Shown: positions 15,451-23,908 of the stretch, in pieces | Layout of the letters: each line of letters begins with the position of its first letter | Numbering within the stretch: the first letter of the stretch is position 1 | Assembly (NCBI RefSeq): GCF_010614725.1 | Contig: NZ_JAAEHL010000005.1 | Span: forward strand, 248,001 to 312,000 | Origin: Flavobacterium ajazii | Lineage (GTDB): Bacteria > Bacteroidota > Bacteroidia > Flavobacteriales > Flavobacteriaceae | Length of the DNA stretch: 64,000 bases | Reading direction: 5' to 3' | The notes under the pieces: model-generated | What the model saw: only the letters and a program-made list of their open reading frames with translations | Database searches by the model: none | Told to the model about the DNA's origin: nothing | Made by a program: the position numbers and the translations under genes

Positions 15451-16692
15451 TTACAACTCCAATGCTCTTTTAGCATCTCCGTTCATCAATAATTCTACAG
15501 GGTTTTCTAAAGCTTCTTTAACAGCCACTAAGAAACCAACTGACTCACGTCCGTCGATGATTCTGTGGTCGTAAGAAAGAGCAACATACATCATTGGGTG
15601 AATTTCAACTTTACCGTTTACAGCGATTGGACGCTCGATAATGTTGTGCATTCCTAAGATTCCTGACTGAGGAGGATTAATGATTGGAGTAGATAACATA
15701 CTTCCGAAAACACCACCGTTAGTGATTGTGAAAGTTCCACCTGTCATATCATCAACTGTAATTTGACCGTCACGGGCTCTTAAAGCTAATCTTTTGATTT
15801 CAGCTTCGATTCCACGGAAAGTTAAAAGTTCAGCATTACGAACAACAGGAACCATTAATCCTTTTGGTCCTGAAACTGCGATTGAAATGTCAGCAAAATC
15901 ATAAGCGATTTTGTAATCACCGTCCATCATAGAATTAACATCAGGATATAATTGTAAAGCTCTTGTTACTGCTTTTGTAAAGAATGACATAAATCCTAAA
16001 CCAAGACCACCATGTTTTGCTTTGAAAGCATCTTTGTATTCGTTACGAATCTGGTTGATCGGCGTCATGTTTACTTCGTTGAAAGTAGTCAACATAGCCG
16101 TTTCATTTTTAGCTGAAACCAGTCTTTCTGCTACTTTACGACGTAACATAGATAATTTTGTACGCTCAGTTCCACGGCTTCCTCCTGTTGGAGTTCCCAT
16201 TGAAGGTACTGCATTTACAGCATCATCTTTAGTGATTCTTCCACCTTTACCAGTTCCTGAAACTGATGCCGGAGCGATATTTTTCTCGTCTAAAATTTTT
16301 CTTGCTGCAGGAGATGGAGTTCCGGCTGCATAACTTGTTGCTGCAGGAGCCTGAACCGGAGCTGCTTTTGGAGCCTCAGCTTTTACTTCTGCTTTTGGAG
16401 CTTCAGCCTTAGGAGCCTCTGCCGCTGGTACAGCTGCTGAACCTGCCGGTTTTGCTGCATCAGTATCAATTAAACAAACTACAGCACCTACTGCTACTGT
16501 ATCACCTTCTTCAGCTTTTAGTGTAATTACACCGCTCATTTCAGCAGGTAATTCAAGAGTAGCTTTATCTGAATCAACTTCAGCAATTGCCTGATCTTTT
16601 TCTACATAATCTCCGTCTTTTACTAACCAAGTTGCAATTTCAACTTCTTTTATTGATTCCCCTGGTGATGGGACTTTCATTTCTAAAATCAT
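15451..16692 (-). CDS. sucB: 2-oxoglutarate dehydrogenase E2, dihydrolipoyl succinyltransferase
   Basis: A 413-residue E2 subunit that transfers the succinyl group from lipoamide to CoA in the citric acid cycle. Residues 1-75 are a lipoyl domain with the modified Lys43 in [12 protein letters not shown]. An Ala/Pro/Glu-rich linker follows (repeated APKAE units, about 80-120). The E3-binding domain is at about 125-162 ([27 protein letters not shown]). The catalytic domain (about 180-413) ends with the active-site block [11 protein letters not shown]. It is downstream of sucA, with an 86-base gap that holds an inverted repeat. No E3 (lpd) gene is in the window. Confidence 0.95.
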   Translation of the reverse strand: MILEMKVPSPGESIKEVEIATWLVKDGDYVEKDQAIAEVDSDKATLELPAEMSGVITLKAEEGDTVAVGAVVCLIDTDAAKPAGSAAVPAAEAPKAEAPKAEVKAEAPKAAPVQAPAATSYAAGTPSPAARKILDEKNIAPASVSGTGKGGRITKDDAVNAVPSMGTPTGGSRGTERTKLSMLRRKVAERLVSAKNETAMLTTFNEVNMTPINQIRNEYKDAFKAKHGGLGLGFMSFFTKAVTRALQLYPDVNSMMDGDYKIAYDFADISIAVSGPKGLMVPVVRNAELLTFRGIEAEIKRLALRARDGQITVDDMTGGTFTITNGGVFGSMLSTPIINPPQSGILGMHNIIERPIAVNGKVEIHPMMYVALSYDHRIIDGRESVGFLVAVKEALENPVELLMNGDAKRALEL

Positions 16693-16718
16693 CTTGTTTT
16701 TTGTTTTAAGTTTAGTTT

Positions 16719-16759
16719 GTTTAAAGTTTCAGGCTTTGGAATAACCTCAAACTTTAAAC
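16719..16759. repeat. Inverted repeat between sucA and sucB
   Basis: Arms GTTTAAAGTTTCAGG (16719-16733) and CCTCAAACTTTAAAC (16745-16759) match at 14 of 15 positions with an 11-base loop. On the right side the units CCTCAAA, CTTTAAA, CTTGAAA run in 7-bp period. In the sucAB transcript it could form a processing or attenuation hairpin. Confidence 0.7.
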
Positions 16760-16778
16760 TTGAAACAATTATTTTTAA

Positions 16779-19556
16779 TTATCTGAATAAATTTTTATCG
16801 AATACCATTCTGATTGCATCTGCATGACGACGTTTTGCACGTGTGTAGCTTCCTGCAGCCGGAGCAGAATATGCTTTTAATGAAGCTAATCTCCATTTTA
16901 CAAGATCAAAGTTCATTAACATAAAACTGTAAGCTCCCATGTTTTTAGGCTCTTCCTGTGCCCAAACATAATCATCTGCTTTTGGGTATTTTGCAATGAT
17001 TTCTTTGATTTGCTCAGCAGGGAAAGGGAATAATTGCTCAATACGAACAATTGCAACGTCTTTTCTTCCGTTGTTTTCTCTTTCGGCAGCAATATCATAG
17101 TAGAATTTACCTGTACAGAAAACCAAAGTTTTTACGTCTTTTTTGTTTACTGTAGTATCGTCGATAGTTTCCTGGAAGCTTCCGTTTGCTAATTCATCTA
17201 CAGAAGACACACATCTTGGATCACGCAATAAACTTTTTGGAGAGAAAACTACTAAAGGTTTACGGAAATTCGTTTTCATTTGTCTTCTTAACAAGTGGAA
17301 GAAGTTCGCTGGCGTTGTACAATCTGCGACATACATATTATGCCTTGCACAAAGCTGTAAATAACGTTCCATTCTTGCTGAAGAGTGCTCAGCCCCCTGA
17401 CCTTCATATCCGTGAGGTAATAATAAAACAATACCGTTTTGGTTGTTCCATTTATCTTCACCACAAGAAATGTACTGGTCAATCATAATTTGAGCTCCAT
17501 TAGAGAAATCCCCGAATTGTGCTTCCCAAATTGTTAGAGATTTCGGGTTTGCCAAAGCATAACCGTAATCAAATCCTAAAACTCCATATTCTGATAAAAG
17601 TGAATTGAATACGCCAAAGTTTCCTTTTTTGTTTTCGATGCTGTTCAATAAAATTACTTCTTCTTCAGAATCTTCCACTTTAACCACAGCATGACGGTGT
17701 GAGAAAGTACCACGCTCCACATCCTGACCGGAAATTCTAACATCAAATCCTTCAGTTAAAAGAGAACCATAAGCCAAAGCCTCTGCTGTCCCCCAGTCAA
17801 GAGTATTATTATCGTAACCAACTTTTCTGTCAGATACAATTTTATTGATTTTATTAATGAATTTTTTATCCGAAGGTAAAGTAGAAATGGTATTGATAAT
17901 AGAATCCAGTCCTTCTTTAGCGAAAGTAGTATCTACTTTTTTCAACATTACATCATCAGAAACCTGCTCGAATCCTTTCCACTCATTTTGCATGAATGGT
18001 GTAATGATTGTCAATGCTTTTTTACGGGACGCTTCTAAGTTTTCCTCTAAATCTGTTTTGTATTCCTTCTCAAGACCGTTTACATAAGATGCATCAATTA
18101 CACCTTCAGACAATAATTTCTCTGCATAAATGTCTCTTGGATTTTTATGTTTTGCAATGATTTTATATAAAACCGGCTGTGTAAAACGAGGCTCATCACC
18201 TTCATTGTGACCGTATTTTCTGTACCCTAATAAATCGATAAATACGTCACGTCCAAACTGCATTCTGTAGTCTAATGCAAAAGATACTGCATGTACAACA
18301 GCTTCAGCATCATCAGCATTTACGTGTAATACTGGTGAAAGTGTCACTTTTGCAACGTCTGTACAATAAGTTGATGAACGGGCGTCTAAATAGTTTGTTG
18401 TAAATCCAACCTGATTGTTGATTACGATATGAATGGTACCTCCGGTTTTGTAACCGTCTAATTGTGCCATCTGAATGATTTCATAAAGTAACCCTTGTCC
18501 TGCGATTGCAGCATCTCCGTGAACGGCGATTGGTAATACTTTTGAGAAATCGTTAGGGAAATATTTATCCTGTTTTGCTCTTGTAATTCCTTCAATTACT
18601 GCTCCAACCGTTTCTAAGTGCGAAGGGTTTGGTGCCAAATTGATATTGATGCTTTTTCCTGATCTTGTTTTTTTGTCGGCAGTAAGACCTAAGTGGTATT
18701 TTACGTCTCCGTCAAAATATTCCTGATCGTAATCTTTACCGTCGAATTCGCTAAAGATATCCTGAGTTGATTTTCCGAAGATGTTTGCTAAAACGTTCAG
18801 ACGTCCACGGTGTGCCATTCCCATTACGAACTGCTCAACACCTTTTTCTGCTGCCTGCTCGATCAAAGCATCAAGAGCCGGGATGATAGATTCTCCACCT
18901 TCTAATGAAAATCGCTTTTGACCTACATATTTAGTATGCAAAAAGTTTTCGAAAGAAACAGCTTCATTTAATTTAGTAAGGATAGTTTGTTTTTCTTCTT
19001 TAGAAAAATCAGGCTGATTGTTATTTACACCCAATTTGTCCTGAATCCATTTTACAACACCAGGGTTTCTGATGTACATATATTCAACACCAATATGCTG
19101 ACAGTAAATTGCTTTAAGACGGGTAATGATATCCTGCAAAGTACAAGGAGGAACCCCGATAACCTGAGCAGCATCAAAAACTGTGGAAAGATCAGCAGTT
19201 GTTAATCCGAAGTTTTCAATATCCAAAGTTGGCGATGACGTTCTGCGATCACGAACCGGGTTTGTTTTAGTAAACAAATGACCACGTGTACGGTAGCCAT
19301 CAATTAATTTTAAAACGTTAAATTCTTTTTGTAATTTTTCAGAAACTTTACTGTAATCTGTGTTGTCGTTAGTAGTTACATACTCAACGATTGTTTGCAC
19401 AGGATTTTCATCATTATAAGTTGTTTGTCCAAAGTCAAAGCCCTGAAAAAAACTTCTCCAGCTTGGCTCAACGCTGTCTGGGTTAACTAAATATTGATCG
19501 TATAATTGTGCAAAAAACTCGGTATGCGCTGCATTTAAAAATGAAAACCTATCCAT
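16779..19556 (-). CDS. sucA: 2-oxoglutarate dehydrogenase E1 component
   Basis: A 925-residue thiamine-diphosphate enzyme that decarboxylates 2-oxoglutarate and passes succinyl to E2. The N-terminal E2-docking region is present (SFLNAAHTEFFAQLYDQYL). Visible family blocks are MGMAHRGRLNVL near residue 243, PSHLETVGAVIEG near 311, HGDAAIAGQG near 342 and GHNEGDEPRFTQP near 452, the last with the ThDP and Mg2+ contact residues, then LLPHGYEGQGAEHSSARMER in the C-terminal domain. Length agrees with the family. A -7 box (TACTTTTG, minus strand) lies 39 bases upstream. sucB follows on the same strand. Confidence 0.96.
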   Translation of the reverse strand: MDRFSFLNAAHTEFFAQLYDQYLVNPDSVEPSWRSFFQGFDFGQTTYNDENPVQTIVEYVTTNDNTDYSKVSEKLQKEFNVLKLIDGYRTRGHLFTKTNPVRDRRTSSPTLDIENFGLTTADLSTVFDAAQVIGVPPCTLQDIITRLKAIYCQHIGVEYMYIRNPGVVKWIQDKLGVNNNQPDFSKEEKQTILTKLNEAVSFENFLHTKYVGQKRFSLEGGESIIPALDALIEQAAEKGVEQFVMGMAHRGRLNVLANIFGKSTQDIFSEFDGKDYDQEYFDGDVKYHLGLTADKKTRSGKSININLAPNPSHLETVGAVIEGITRAKQDKYFPNDFSKVLPIAVHGDAAIAGQGLLYEIIQMAQLDGYKTGGTIHIVINNQVGFTTNYLDARSSTYCTDVAKVTLSPVLHVNADDAEAVVHAVSFALDYRMQFGRDVFIDLLGYRKYGHNEGDEPRFTQPVLYKIIAKHKNPRDIYAEKLLSEGVIDASYVNGLEKEYKTDLEENLEASRKKALTIITPFMQNEWKGFEQVSDDVMLKKVDTTFAKEGLDSIINTISTLPSDKKFINKINKIVSDRKVGYDNNTLDWGTAEALAYGSLLTEGFDVRISGQDVERGTFSHRHAVVKVEDSEEEVILLNSIENKKGNFGVFNSLLSEYGVLGFDYGYALANPKSLTIWEAQFGDFSNGAQIMIDQYISCGEDKWNNQNGIVLLLPHGYEGQGAEHSSARMERYLQLCARHNMYVADCTTPANFFHLLRRQMKTNFRKPLVVFSPKSLLRDPRCVSSVDELANGSFQETIDDTTVNKKDVKTLVFCTGKFYYDIAAERENNGRKDVAIVRIEQLFPFPAEQIKEIIAKYPKADDYVWAQEEPKNMGAYSFMLMNFDLVKWRLASLKAYSAPAAGSYTRAKRRHADAIRMVFDKNLFR

Positions 19557-19594
19557 AATATTTGAGTGAATATACTTTTTGTTATATAGAACGG

Positions 19595-19602
19595 CAAAAG
19601 TA
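19595..19602 (-). promoter_or_regulatory. -7 box of the sucAB promoter
   Basis: TACTTTTG on the minus strand (TAnnTTTG), 39 bases from the sucA start. No clear TTTG is seen at the -33 distance. Confidence 0.5.
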
Positions 19603-19628
19603 CAACAATCGATATTATTTAAATGATT

Positions 19629-19652
19629 TTTTTACGTACTTTTACGTAAAAA
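19629..19652. promoter_or_regulatory. Perfect palindrome in the divergent sucA/19675 region
   Basis: TTTTTACGTA and TACGTAAAAA with a CTTT spacer: 10 perfect pairs. Placed between the two divergent genes it could be an operator or a hairpin in the leader of the gene at 19675. Confidence 0.5.
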
Positions 19653-19674
19653 TTTGTTAAAAATAGCCTAAACT

Positions 19675-20229
19675 ATGAAGAAAATGCATCTTTCAATCGT
19701 TTTCAAATCAATTTTTGTGATTTTGACACTCTTATTCTCAAATTCAACTATTGCACAACAACAAAACTACACTATTGACCAAAGTCCTAACTTTTGGGAT
19801 AAGGTTCAGTTTGGTGGTGGATTGGGGCTTGGATTTGGTTCCGGTTATACCGATATTTCGGTCATGCCGAGTGCTATTTATAATGTGAACGAAATTGTTT
19901 CGGTTGGTGTTGGCTTGCAGTTTGGCTATCTGTCATCAAAAAACCAATATGAATCTTTTGTTTATGGAGGAAGCCTTATTGGACTTGTAAATCCAATTCC
20001 TCAAGTTCAATTATCTGCCGAACTGGAGCAGGTAAGAGTAAACAGAGATTTTGATGAAACACCTCTCTACCCATCTTATTCAGATAATTTTTGGAATACG
20101 GCCTTATATCTGGGAGCGGGCTACCGAACCGGAAACGTTACTATTGGGGCACGATATGATGTACTGTTTGACGAAGATAAAAGTTTGTACGGCTCTGGTT
20201 TTATGCCTTTTGTGAGGGTGTATTTTTAG
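19675..20229 (+). CDS. Exported beta-barrel protein of unknown function
   Basis: A 184-residue protein with a signal peptide (cleavage after about residue 27, STIAQ). The mature part has alternating glycine/aromatic strands (FGGGLGLGFGSGYTD, then SVGVGLQFGYLSS, LYLGAGYRTGNVTIGARYDV) and ends in YF, as in small eight-stranded outer-membrane barrels. Homologues are often labelled alpha-ketoglutarate decarboxylase, apparently through adjacency to sucA; nothing in this sequence supports such an enzyme. It is divergent from sucA and shares a 118-base intergenic region containing a palindrome. Confidence 0.75.
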   Translation: MKKMHLSIVFKSIFVILTLLFSNSTIAQQQNYTIDQSPNFWDKVQFGGGLGLGFGSGYTDISVMPSAIYNVNEIVSVGVGLQFGYLSSKNQYESFVYGGSLIGLVNPIPQVQLSAELEQVRVNRDFDETPLYPSYSDNFWNTALYLGAGYRTGNVTIGARYDVLFDEDKSLYGSGFMPFVRVYF

Positions 20230-20241
20230 TTTTTGAAGGCG

Positions 20242-20273
20242 CTAAGGTTCTGAGATACTAAGTTTCTAAGTTA
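20242..20273. repeat. Degenerate 8-bp tandem array
   Basis: Four consecutive units CTAAGGTT, CTGAGATA, CTAAGTTT, CTAAGTTA in the 60-base gap between the barrel protein and lipoprotein genes. Confidence 0.55.
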
Positions 20274-20289
20274 TTTAAAACGTGAAGAT

Positions 20290-20865
20290 TTGAAAAAATA
20301 CATCTTTATAATTACAGCTATAATCATTTCAAGTTGTAATAATTCTAAAAAGACGGATTCTGAAAACCAAAAAACAGTCAAAAAAGAATTAAGACCTTTT
20401 TTTGATTCGGATGAAATTGAACATTATTATTTAAATTTTTCTGATGATGATTTTTCTAAACTTATAAGAAAAGATAATAAAACTGAAAAAGAACTTGAAT
20501 TCAGTGATTTATTTGTTGGGCATTATCCAGATAATATTCCAGAAGATTTTGAGAAAATTTTACTGAAACACAATTATAAAAAGTCAAAATTAAACATTAA
20601 GCAACAGAAAAACATTGAATCTGTATTTAGTGAAAAAGACTTACCAATTCCTGACGCAGCTGCATGTATTGCAGAATATAGGGATATTTTTATTTTTAAA
20701 AAGAGGGAAAAAATAATTGGCATTTCGAAAATTTGCTTTAAATGCAATCGATTCCAGATTATAGGAAGTAAAATAGATGTAAGTATATTTGGTTTTCCCG
20801 ATGAATTAGATAAATTAAAAAAAATCGTAAGACCTGAAAATTATAGTATTCTGATAACTGAATAA
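20290..20865 (+). CDS. Small lipoprotein of unknown function
   Basis: A 191-residue lipoprotein with a TTG start: MKKYIFIITAIIISSC gives a lipobox with Cys16. The rest is highly charged (many Lys, Asp, Glu) with no domain I recognise; three further cysteines lie in the C-terminal half (AACIAEY, ICFKCN). Base composition is more AT-rich than in the surrounding genes. The stop codon is one base from the convergent stop of the next gene, leaving no room for a terminator. It could be a recent acquisition or a fast-evolving species-specific gene. Confidence 0.65.
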   Translation: MKKYIFIITAIIISSCNNSKKTDSENQKTVKKELRPFFDSDEIEHYYLNFSDDDFSKLIRKDNKTEKELEFSDLFVGHYPDNIPEDFEKILLKHNYKKSKLNIKQQKNIESVFSEKDLPIPDAAACIAEYRDIFIFKKREKIIGISKICFKCNRFQIIGSKIDVSIFGFPDELDKLKKIVRPENYSILITE

Positions 20866-20866
20866 C

Positions 20867-21220
20867 TTACTTATAAAAATTCCGAAACCAAACCTTCTGC
20901 CATTCTCTCTTCAAAATCAAAAAAGAAACCTGTTCTGCGAGAATTACCAAATCTGATCCGTCAAGCTGTTTGATTTCGTTTTCAGGAACATCAATTATAT
21001 AAAGTAGATTGAGGTATTCAGCAAATTTGTACTGAATCATTCTGTAAATTTTTTCGTGAAGCTGAATTTTTAATTCTTCAGGATTAATGCTCAGCGGAAA
21101 ATCGATTCCTTCATTTGCCAGATTAAAATCTTTATTGAGCTGTTCGATTAATTTAACATACAAAGAATCTTTTTGAGCTTCTTCGAACAACAAATCGGTA
21201 TTTAAGGGAGAAACATACAT
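20867..21220 (-). CDS. Conserved hypothetical protein
   Basis: A 117-residue soluble, mostly helical acidic protein (MYVSPLNTDLLFEEAQKDSL at the start). The ATG at 21220 is chosen; extending upstream gives only a TTG. It ends one base from the convergent lipoprotein gene. It follows the 248-residue membrane protein and the polyprenyl synthetase on the same strand and is probably the last gene of that operon. No function can be assigned. Confidence 0.65.
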   Translation of the reverse strand: MYVSPLNTDLLFEEAQKDSLYVKLIEQLNKDFNLANEGIDFPLSINPEELKIQLHEKIYRMIQYKFAEYLNLLYIIDVPENEIKQLDGSDLVILAEQVSFLILKREWQKVWFRNFYK

Positions 21221-21285
21221 ATTTTTAATTTCAAGATTCAATGGCAATGACAAAAATCAAACTCAATTTCAATTTCAAAAATCAA

Positions 21286-22032
21286 CTAATTCAAATCAAA
21301 CTCTTTAGTTGTTGTTTTTGATTTCCAATAATCTACAATTTTAGATAAGAGGACATCGCCGCCTGCATAGAAAAACACAGCACCCATTGGCGGATTGGCA
21401 GCCGGTATCAACCCGAAAGTTTTTGGCACCCATTTCCAGCATTCAAAATACGTTCCGGCAAGCTCAATAAATATAACACAAAGAGCGATGAAATAATACA
21501 AATTCTGCCATTTTTTTCTCTCTAAAACCCAAAAAAAAAGCAATCCGAAAATCAGCGAAAAAACATCTTTCAGAAGGATTCCGACAGATAAAAATAATAA
21601 AGCGAATCCTGCTGCAAAATATTTTCTTAGAACCGTATCATTTTTAACAGCCCAATCCGTATGCGCAAAAACATACCCTGAAGCATACACAATCGCATGA
21701 CCAAAAGGAACATAGAGCGGAATATCGGTTGTCCTGTAATTGTACATTCCGAGCAAGGTGCAAAAAAGTACTTCTCCTATATAAGACAAAAAAACCATTA
21801 CAAACATGAGCTTCCTTAAATAAGAACCTGAAACCCAAAAGAAGAAAGAAAAATAAAGTATCGCTAAAACATTTGTAATTTGCCGACCGTCAAAATAATA
21901 GTTACTAAACGGAACGCTGTCAATTCCTAAGGCAAAAAATGTAAAAAAAGGAAAACATACCGCAAAAATCAACTGTTTGCTGGCATTGCTATTTTTATCA
22001 GTAAAGAAAAAAGCATTTACTATGGCATCCAT
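21286..22032 (-). CDS. Multi-pass membrane protein of unknown function
   Basis: A 248-residue integral membrane protein with about seven hydrophobic segments and aromatic-rich loops (for example YYFDGRQITNVLAILYFSFF, PLYVPFGHAIVYASGYVFAH). No motif I recognise. It begins 12 bases after the polyprenyl synthetase gene, so the two are likely co-transcribed. Its context suggests a possible role linked to isoprenoid lipids, but this is only proximity. The short hypothetical gene at 20867-21220 follows. Confidence 0.7.
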   Translation of the reverse strand: MDAIVNAFFFTDKNSNASKQLIFAVCFPFFTFFALGIDSVPFSNYYFDGRQITNVLAILYFSFFFWVSGSYLRKLMFVMVFLSYIGEVLFCTLLGMYNYRTTDIPLYVPFGHAIVYASGYVFAHTDWAVKNDTVLRKYFAAGFALLFLSVGILLKDVFSLIFGLLFFWVLERKKWQNLYYFIALCVIFIELAGTYFECWKWVPKTFGLIPAANPPMGAVFFYAGGDVLLSKIVDYWKSKTTTKEFDLN

Positions 22033-22044
22033 AATTTTTGAATA

Positions 22045-23019
22045 TTAAACCTTTCTGCCCATTAGATTTTCACCAAAAGTCTTCAGGATATTTTTCTTTT
22101 CTGCGTTGATATCCATTTTTTCAAGTGTTTCAAAAGCCTTAAAAGTGTACATTTCGATAGCCTCCTGAGTTGATTTTGAAGCTCCTGATTCGTTAAAAAT
22201 CGCTTTGGCATTTTCTATTTTATCTGTGTTGTCTTCCAACTGTAAGCTGAATAACTTTTGCAATTCTGCTGCTTTTTCAGGAGCAGAAAACTCAACAGCT
22301 TTTAAATACAAATAGGTTTTTTTGTTTTCGATAATATCTCCTCCAACTTGTTTTCCAAAAGTTTCAGGATCTCCAAAAGCATCCAAATAATCATCCTGAA
22401 GCTGAAAAGCCAATCCTAAATTAAGTCCGAAATCATAAATTAAATCGGCTTCTTTTTCCGAAGTTTTTGCTACAATAGCGCCCATTTTCATGGCTGCAGC
22501 AACCAAAACAGCTGTTTTGTATTCAATCATTTTCAAATATTCCGGAATCGTAACATCTGTACGGGATTCAAAATCCACATCCCATTGCTGGCCTTCACAA
22601 ACTTCAAGGGCTGTTTTGCTGAAAAGTTTCGCTAAATCCCTAAAAACTTCCGGTTCGTATTGCTCAAAATATTGATATGCGAGGATAAGCATTGCATCTC
22701 CGGAAAGAATTCCGGTATTCAGGTTCCATTTTTCATGTACCGTAACTTGTCCTCTGCGTAATGGTGCATCATCCATAATATCATCATGAACCAAAGAGAA
22801 ATTATGAAAAACCTCTACCGCCATTGCAGCCGGAAGTGCGGTTTTATAATCGGCATCAAAAACTTCTGCCGCCATTAAAGTTAGTACAGGACGTATCCGT
22901 TTGCCACCAAGTCCTAAAATATATTCAATAGGTTCATATAGATTTTTAGGCTCTCTGCTTATGTTCTGGCTTTTTAGATAATCAATAAAAAAATCCTGGT
23001 ACTGGCTAATATCGTGCAT
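22045..23019 (-). CDS. Polyprenyl (isoprenyl diphosphate) synthetase
   Basis: A 324-residue trans-prenyltransferase that condenses isopentenyl diphosphate units onto an allylic diphosphate. The first Asp-rich motif LVHDDIMDDAPLRRG and the second LQDDYLDAFGD bind Mg2+-diphosphate; GLGGKRIRPVL near residue 40 is the substrate-lysine/arginine block. The start at 23019 is decided by a -7 promoter box at 23046-23053, which lies inside the longer frame. Chain length (geranyl, farnesyl, geranylgeranyl or longer) cannot be read reliably. It heads an operon with a membrane protein and a small hypothetical, and is divergent from a YceI gene whose family binds isoprenoid lipids. Confidence 0.9.
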   Translation of the reverse strand: MHDISQYQDFFIDYLKSQNISREPKNLYEPIEYILGLGGKRIRPVLTLMAAEVFDADYKTALPAAMAVEVFHNFSLVHDDIMDDAPLRRGQVTVHEKWNLNTGILSGDAMLILAYQYFEQYEPEVFRDLAKLFSKTALEVCEGQQWDVDFESRTDVTIPEYLKMIEYKTAVLVAAAMKMGAIVAKTSEKEADLIYDFGLNLGLAFQLQDDYLDAFGDPETFGKQVGGDIIENKKTYLYLKAVEFSAPEKAAELQKLFSLQLEDNTDKIENAKAIFNESGASKSTQEAIEMYTFKAFETLEKMDINAEKKNILKTFGENLMGRKV

Positions 23020-23045
23020 AAAATGAATTTCTGATTTGCGAGGCT

Positions 23046-23053
23046 CAAAGATA
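23046..23053 (-). promoter_or_regulatory. -7 box of the polyprenyl synthetase operon
   Basis: TATCTTTG on the minus strand (TAnnTTTG), 27 bases before the ATG at 23019. It rules out the in-frame start at 23061. Confidence 0.55.
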
Positions 23054-23163
23054 CAATTCAAATATGAAATATTAAGGTCTAAAATTTAAATGCTAAAAAA
23101 GGATTTAAATCCTGTCGGATTTCAAGTTTCTTTTAATTTCTTAAAATTATTCAAAAAAAACAC

Positions 23164-23191
23164 GGAAACTTTTTTGGTATTTTGAGTTTCC
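23164..23191. promoter_or_regulatory. Operator-like dyad O1 at the YceI promoter
   Basis: GGAAACT (23164-23170), 14 bases, AGTTTCC (23185-23191): a perfect dyad. It overlaps the -33 region of the YceI promoter. Confidence 0.7.
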
Positions 23192-23203
23192 TGTCTATAT
23201 TTG
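23173..23203 (+). promoter_or_regulatory. Promoter of the YceI gene
   Basis: TTTG (23173-23176) and TATATTTG (23196-23203), 19 bases apart, match the Bacteroidota -33/-7 pair. The -7 box lies between dyads O1 and O2, an arrangement suited to repression. Confidence 0.7.
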
Positions 23204-23208
23204 CACAC

Positions 23209-23236
23209 GGAAACTAAAAACACTAGAAAAGTTTCC
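23209..23236. promoter_or_regulatory. Operator-like dyad O2 at the YceI promoter
   Basis: GGAAACT (23209-23215), 14 bases, AGTTTCC (23230-23236): identical half-sites and spacing to O1, displaced by 45 bases. It covers the expected transcription start. Confidence 0.7.
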
Positions 23237-23280
23237 AAAAGAATTTATGTGATTTATAAACTCACTAAAATCAAATATTT

Positions 23281-23802
23281 ATGAGAACAACATGGACTTT
23301 AGATTCTAGCCAGTCTGATGTTTTAATAAAAATGAGACATTCGATTATCGCTTATTTAGGAGGAACCACAAATAAATTTGATGGCTATGTAAACATTGAA
23401 GACAATGAAATTGAGGATGCTTCAGTCGAATTTTCTTTAGACATAAACAATAAAAATGATAGTTTTCAGCAAATAGATTCACATCTACAGCTAAATGATT
23501 TGTTTAATGTAAACGAGCATCCGATTATCAGTTTTAAATCGACTTCTTTTCAAAAAGTGAATAATAACATCAATTTCTTTAAAGGCGATTTAACAATAAA
23601 AGATGTTACCAAAGTTGTGGAACTAGATGCAGAATTTATTGGAGTCAACACCTACAATGGTGAGAAAAAAGTAGCTTTTGAAATTAAAGGTGACATCAAA
23701 CGTCAGGATTTTGGCCTTGATTATAACTCATTTAATCATAACGGAGGTTTAGCCCTTGGAAGAGATATCAAGCTTATTGCAAATTTAGAATTTAGCATAT
23801 AA
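23281..23802 (+). CDS. YceI family protein
   Basis: A 173-residue lipocalin-like beta-barrel of the YceI family, whose known members bind polyisoprenoid or amide lipids. Family features are the opening TWTLDSSQSDVLIKMRHS, NEHPIISFKSTSF near residue 78 and DFGLDYN near 142. No signal peptide is seen, so this copy is probably cytoplasmic, unlike E. coli YceI. Two identical GGAAACT-N14-AGTTTCC dyads frame its promoter, and a TetR gene with a similar dyad follows. Divergent from a polyprenyl synthetase. Regulation by the TetR protein is inferred. Confidence 0.88.
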   Translation: MRTTWTLDSSQSDVLIKMRHSIIAYLGGTTNKFDGYVNIEDNEIEDASVEFSLDINNKNDSFQQIDSHLQLNDLFNVNEHPIISFKSTSFQKVNNNINFFKGDLTIKDVTKVVELDAEFIGVNTYNGEKKVAFEIKGDIKRQDFGLDYNSFNHNGGLALGRDIKLIANLEFSI

Positions 23803-23846
23803 ACACTACAAAATGAATAAGTTAATATAAAATTATTACAATAATA

Positions 23847-23874
23847 GGGAACTTTTTCGTTAACTTTAGTTACC
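23847..23874. promoter_or_regulatory. Operator-like dyad O3 upstream of tetR
   Basis: GGGAACT (23847-23853), 14 bases, AGTTACC (23868-23874). The same half-site frame and 14-base spacing as O1 and O2 with one change per arm, giving the consensus GGNAACT-N14-AGTTNCC. It stands 34 bases before the tetR start, suggesting autoregulation of the efflux operon. Confidence 0.6.
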
Positions 23875-23908
23875 CTCATTATATTCTGTAATAGAATTTA
23901 GAATTAAA

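Noticed and set aside
19675..20229. Naming this gene alpha-ketoglutarate decarboxylase
   Set aside because: The sequence is a signal peptide plus a small beta-barrel; no thiamine-diphosphate or decarboxylase motif exists. The name probably spread from the adjacent sucA.
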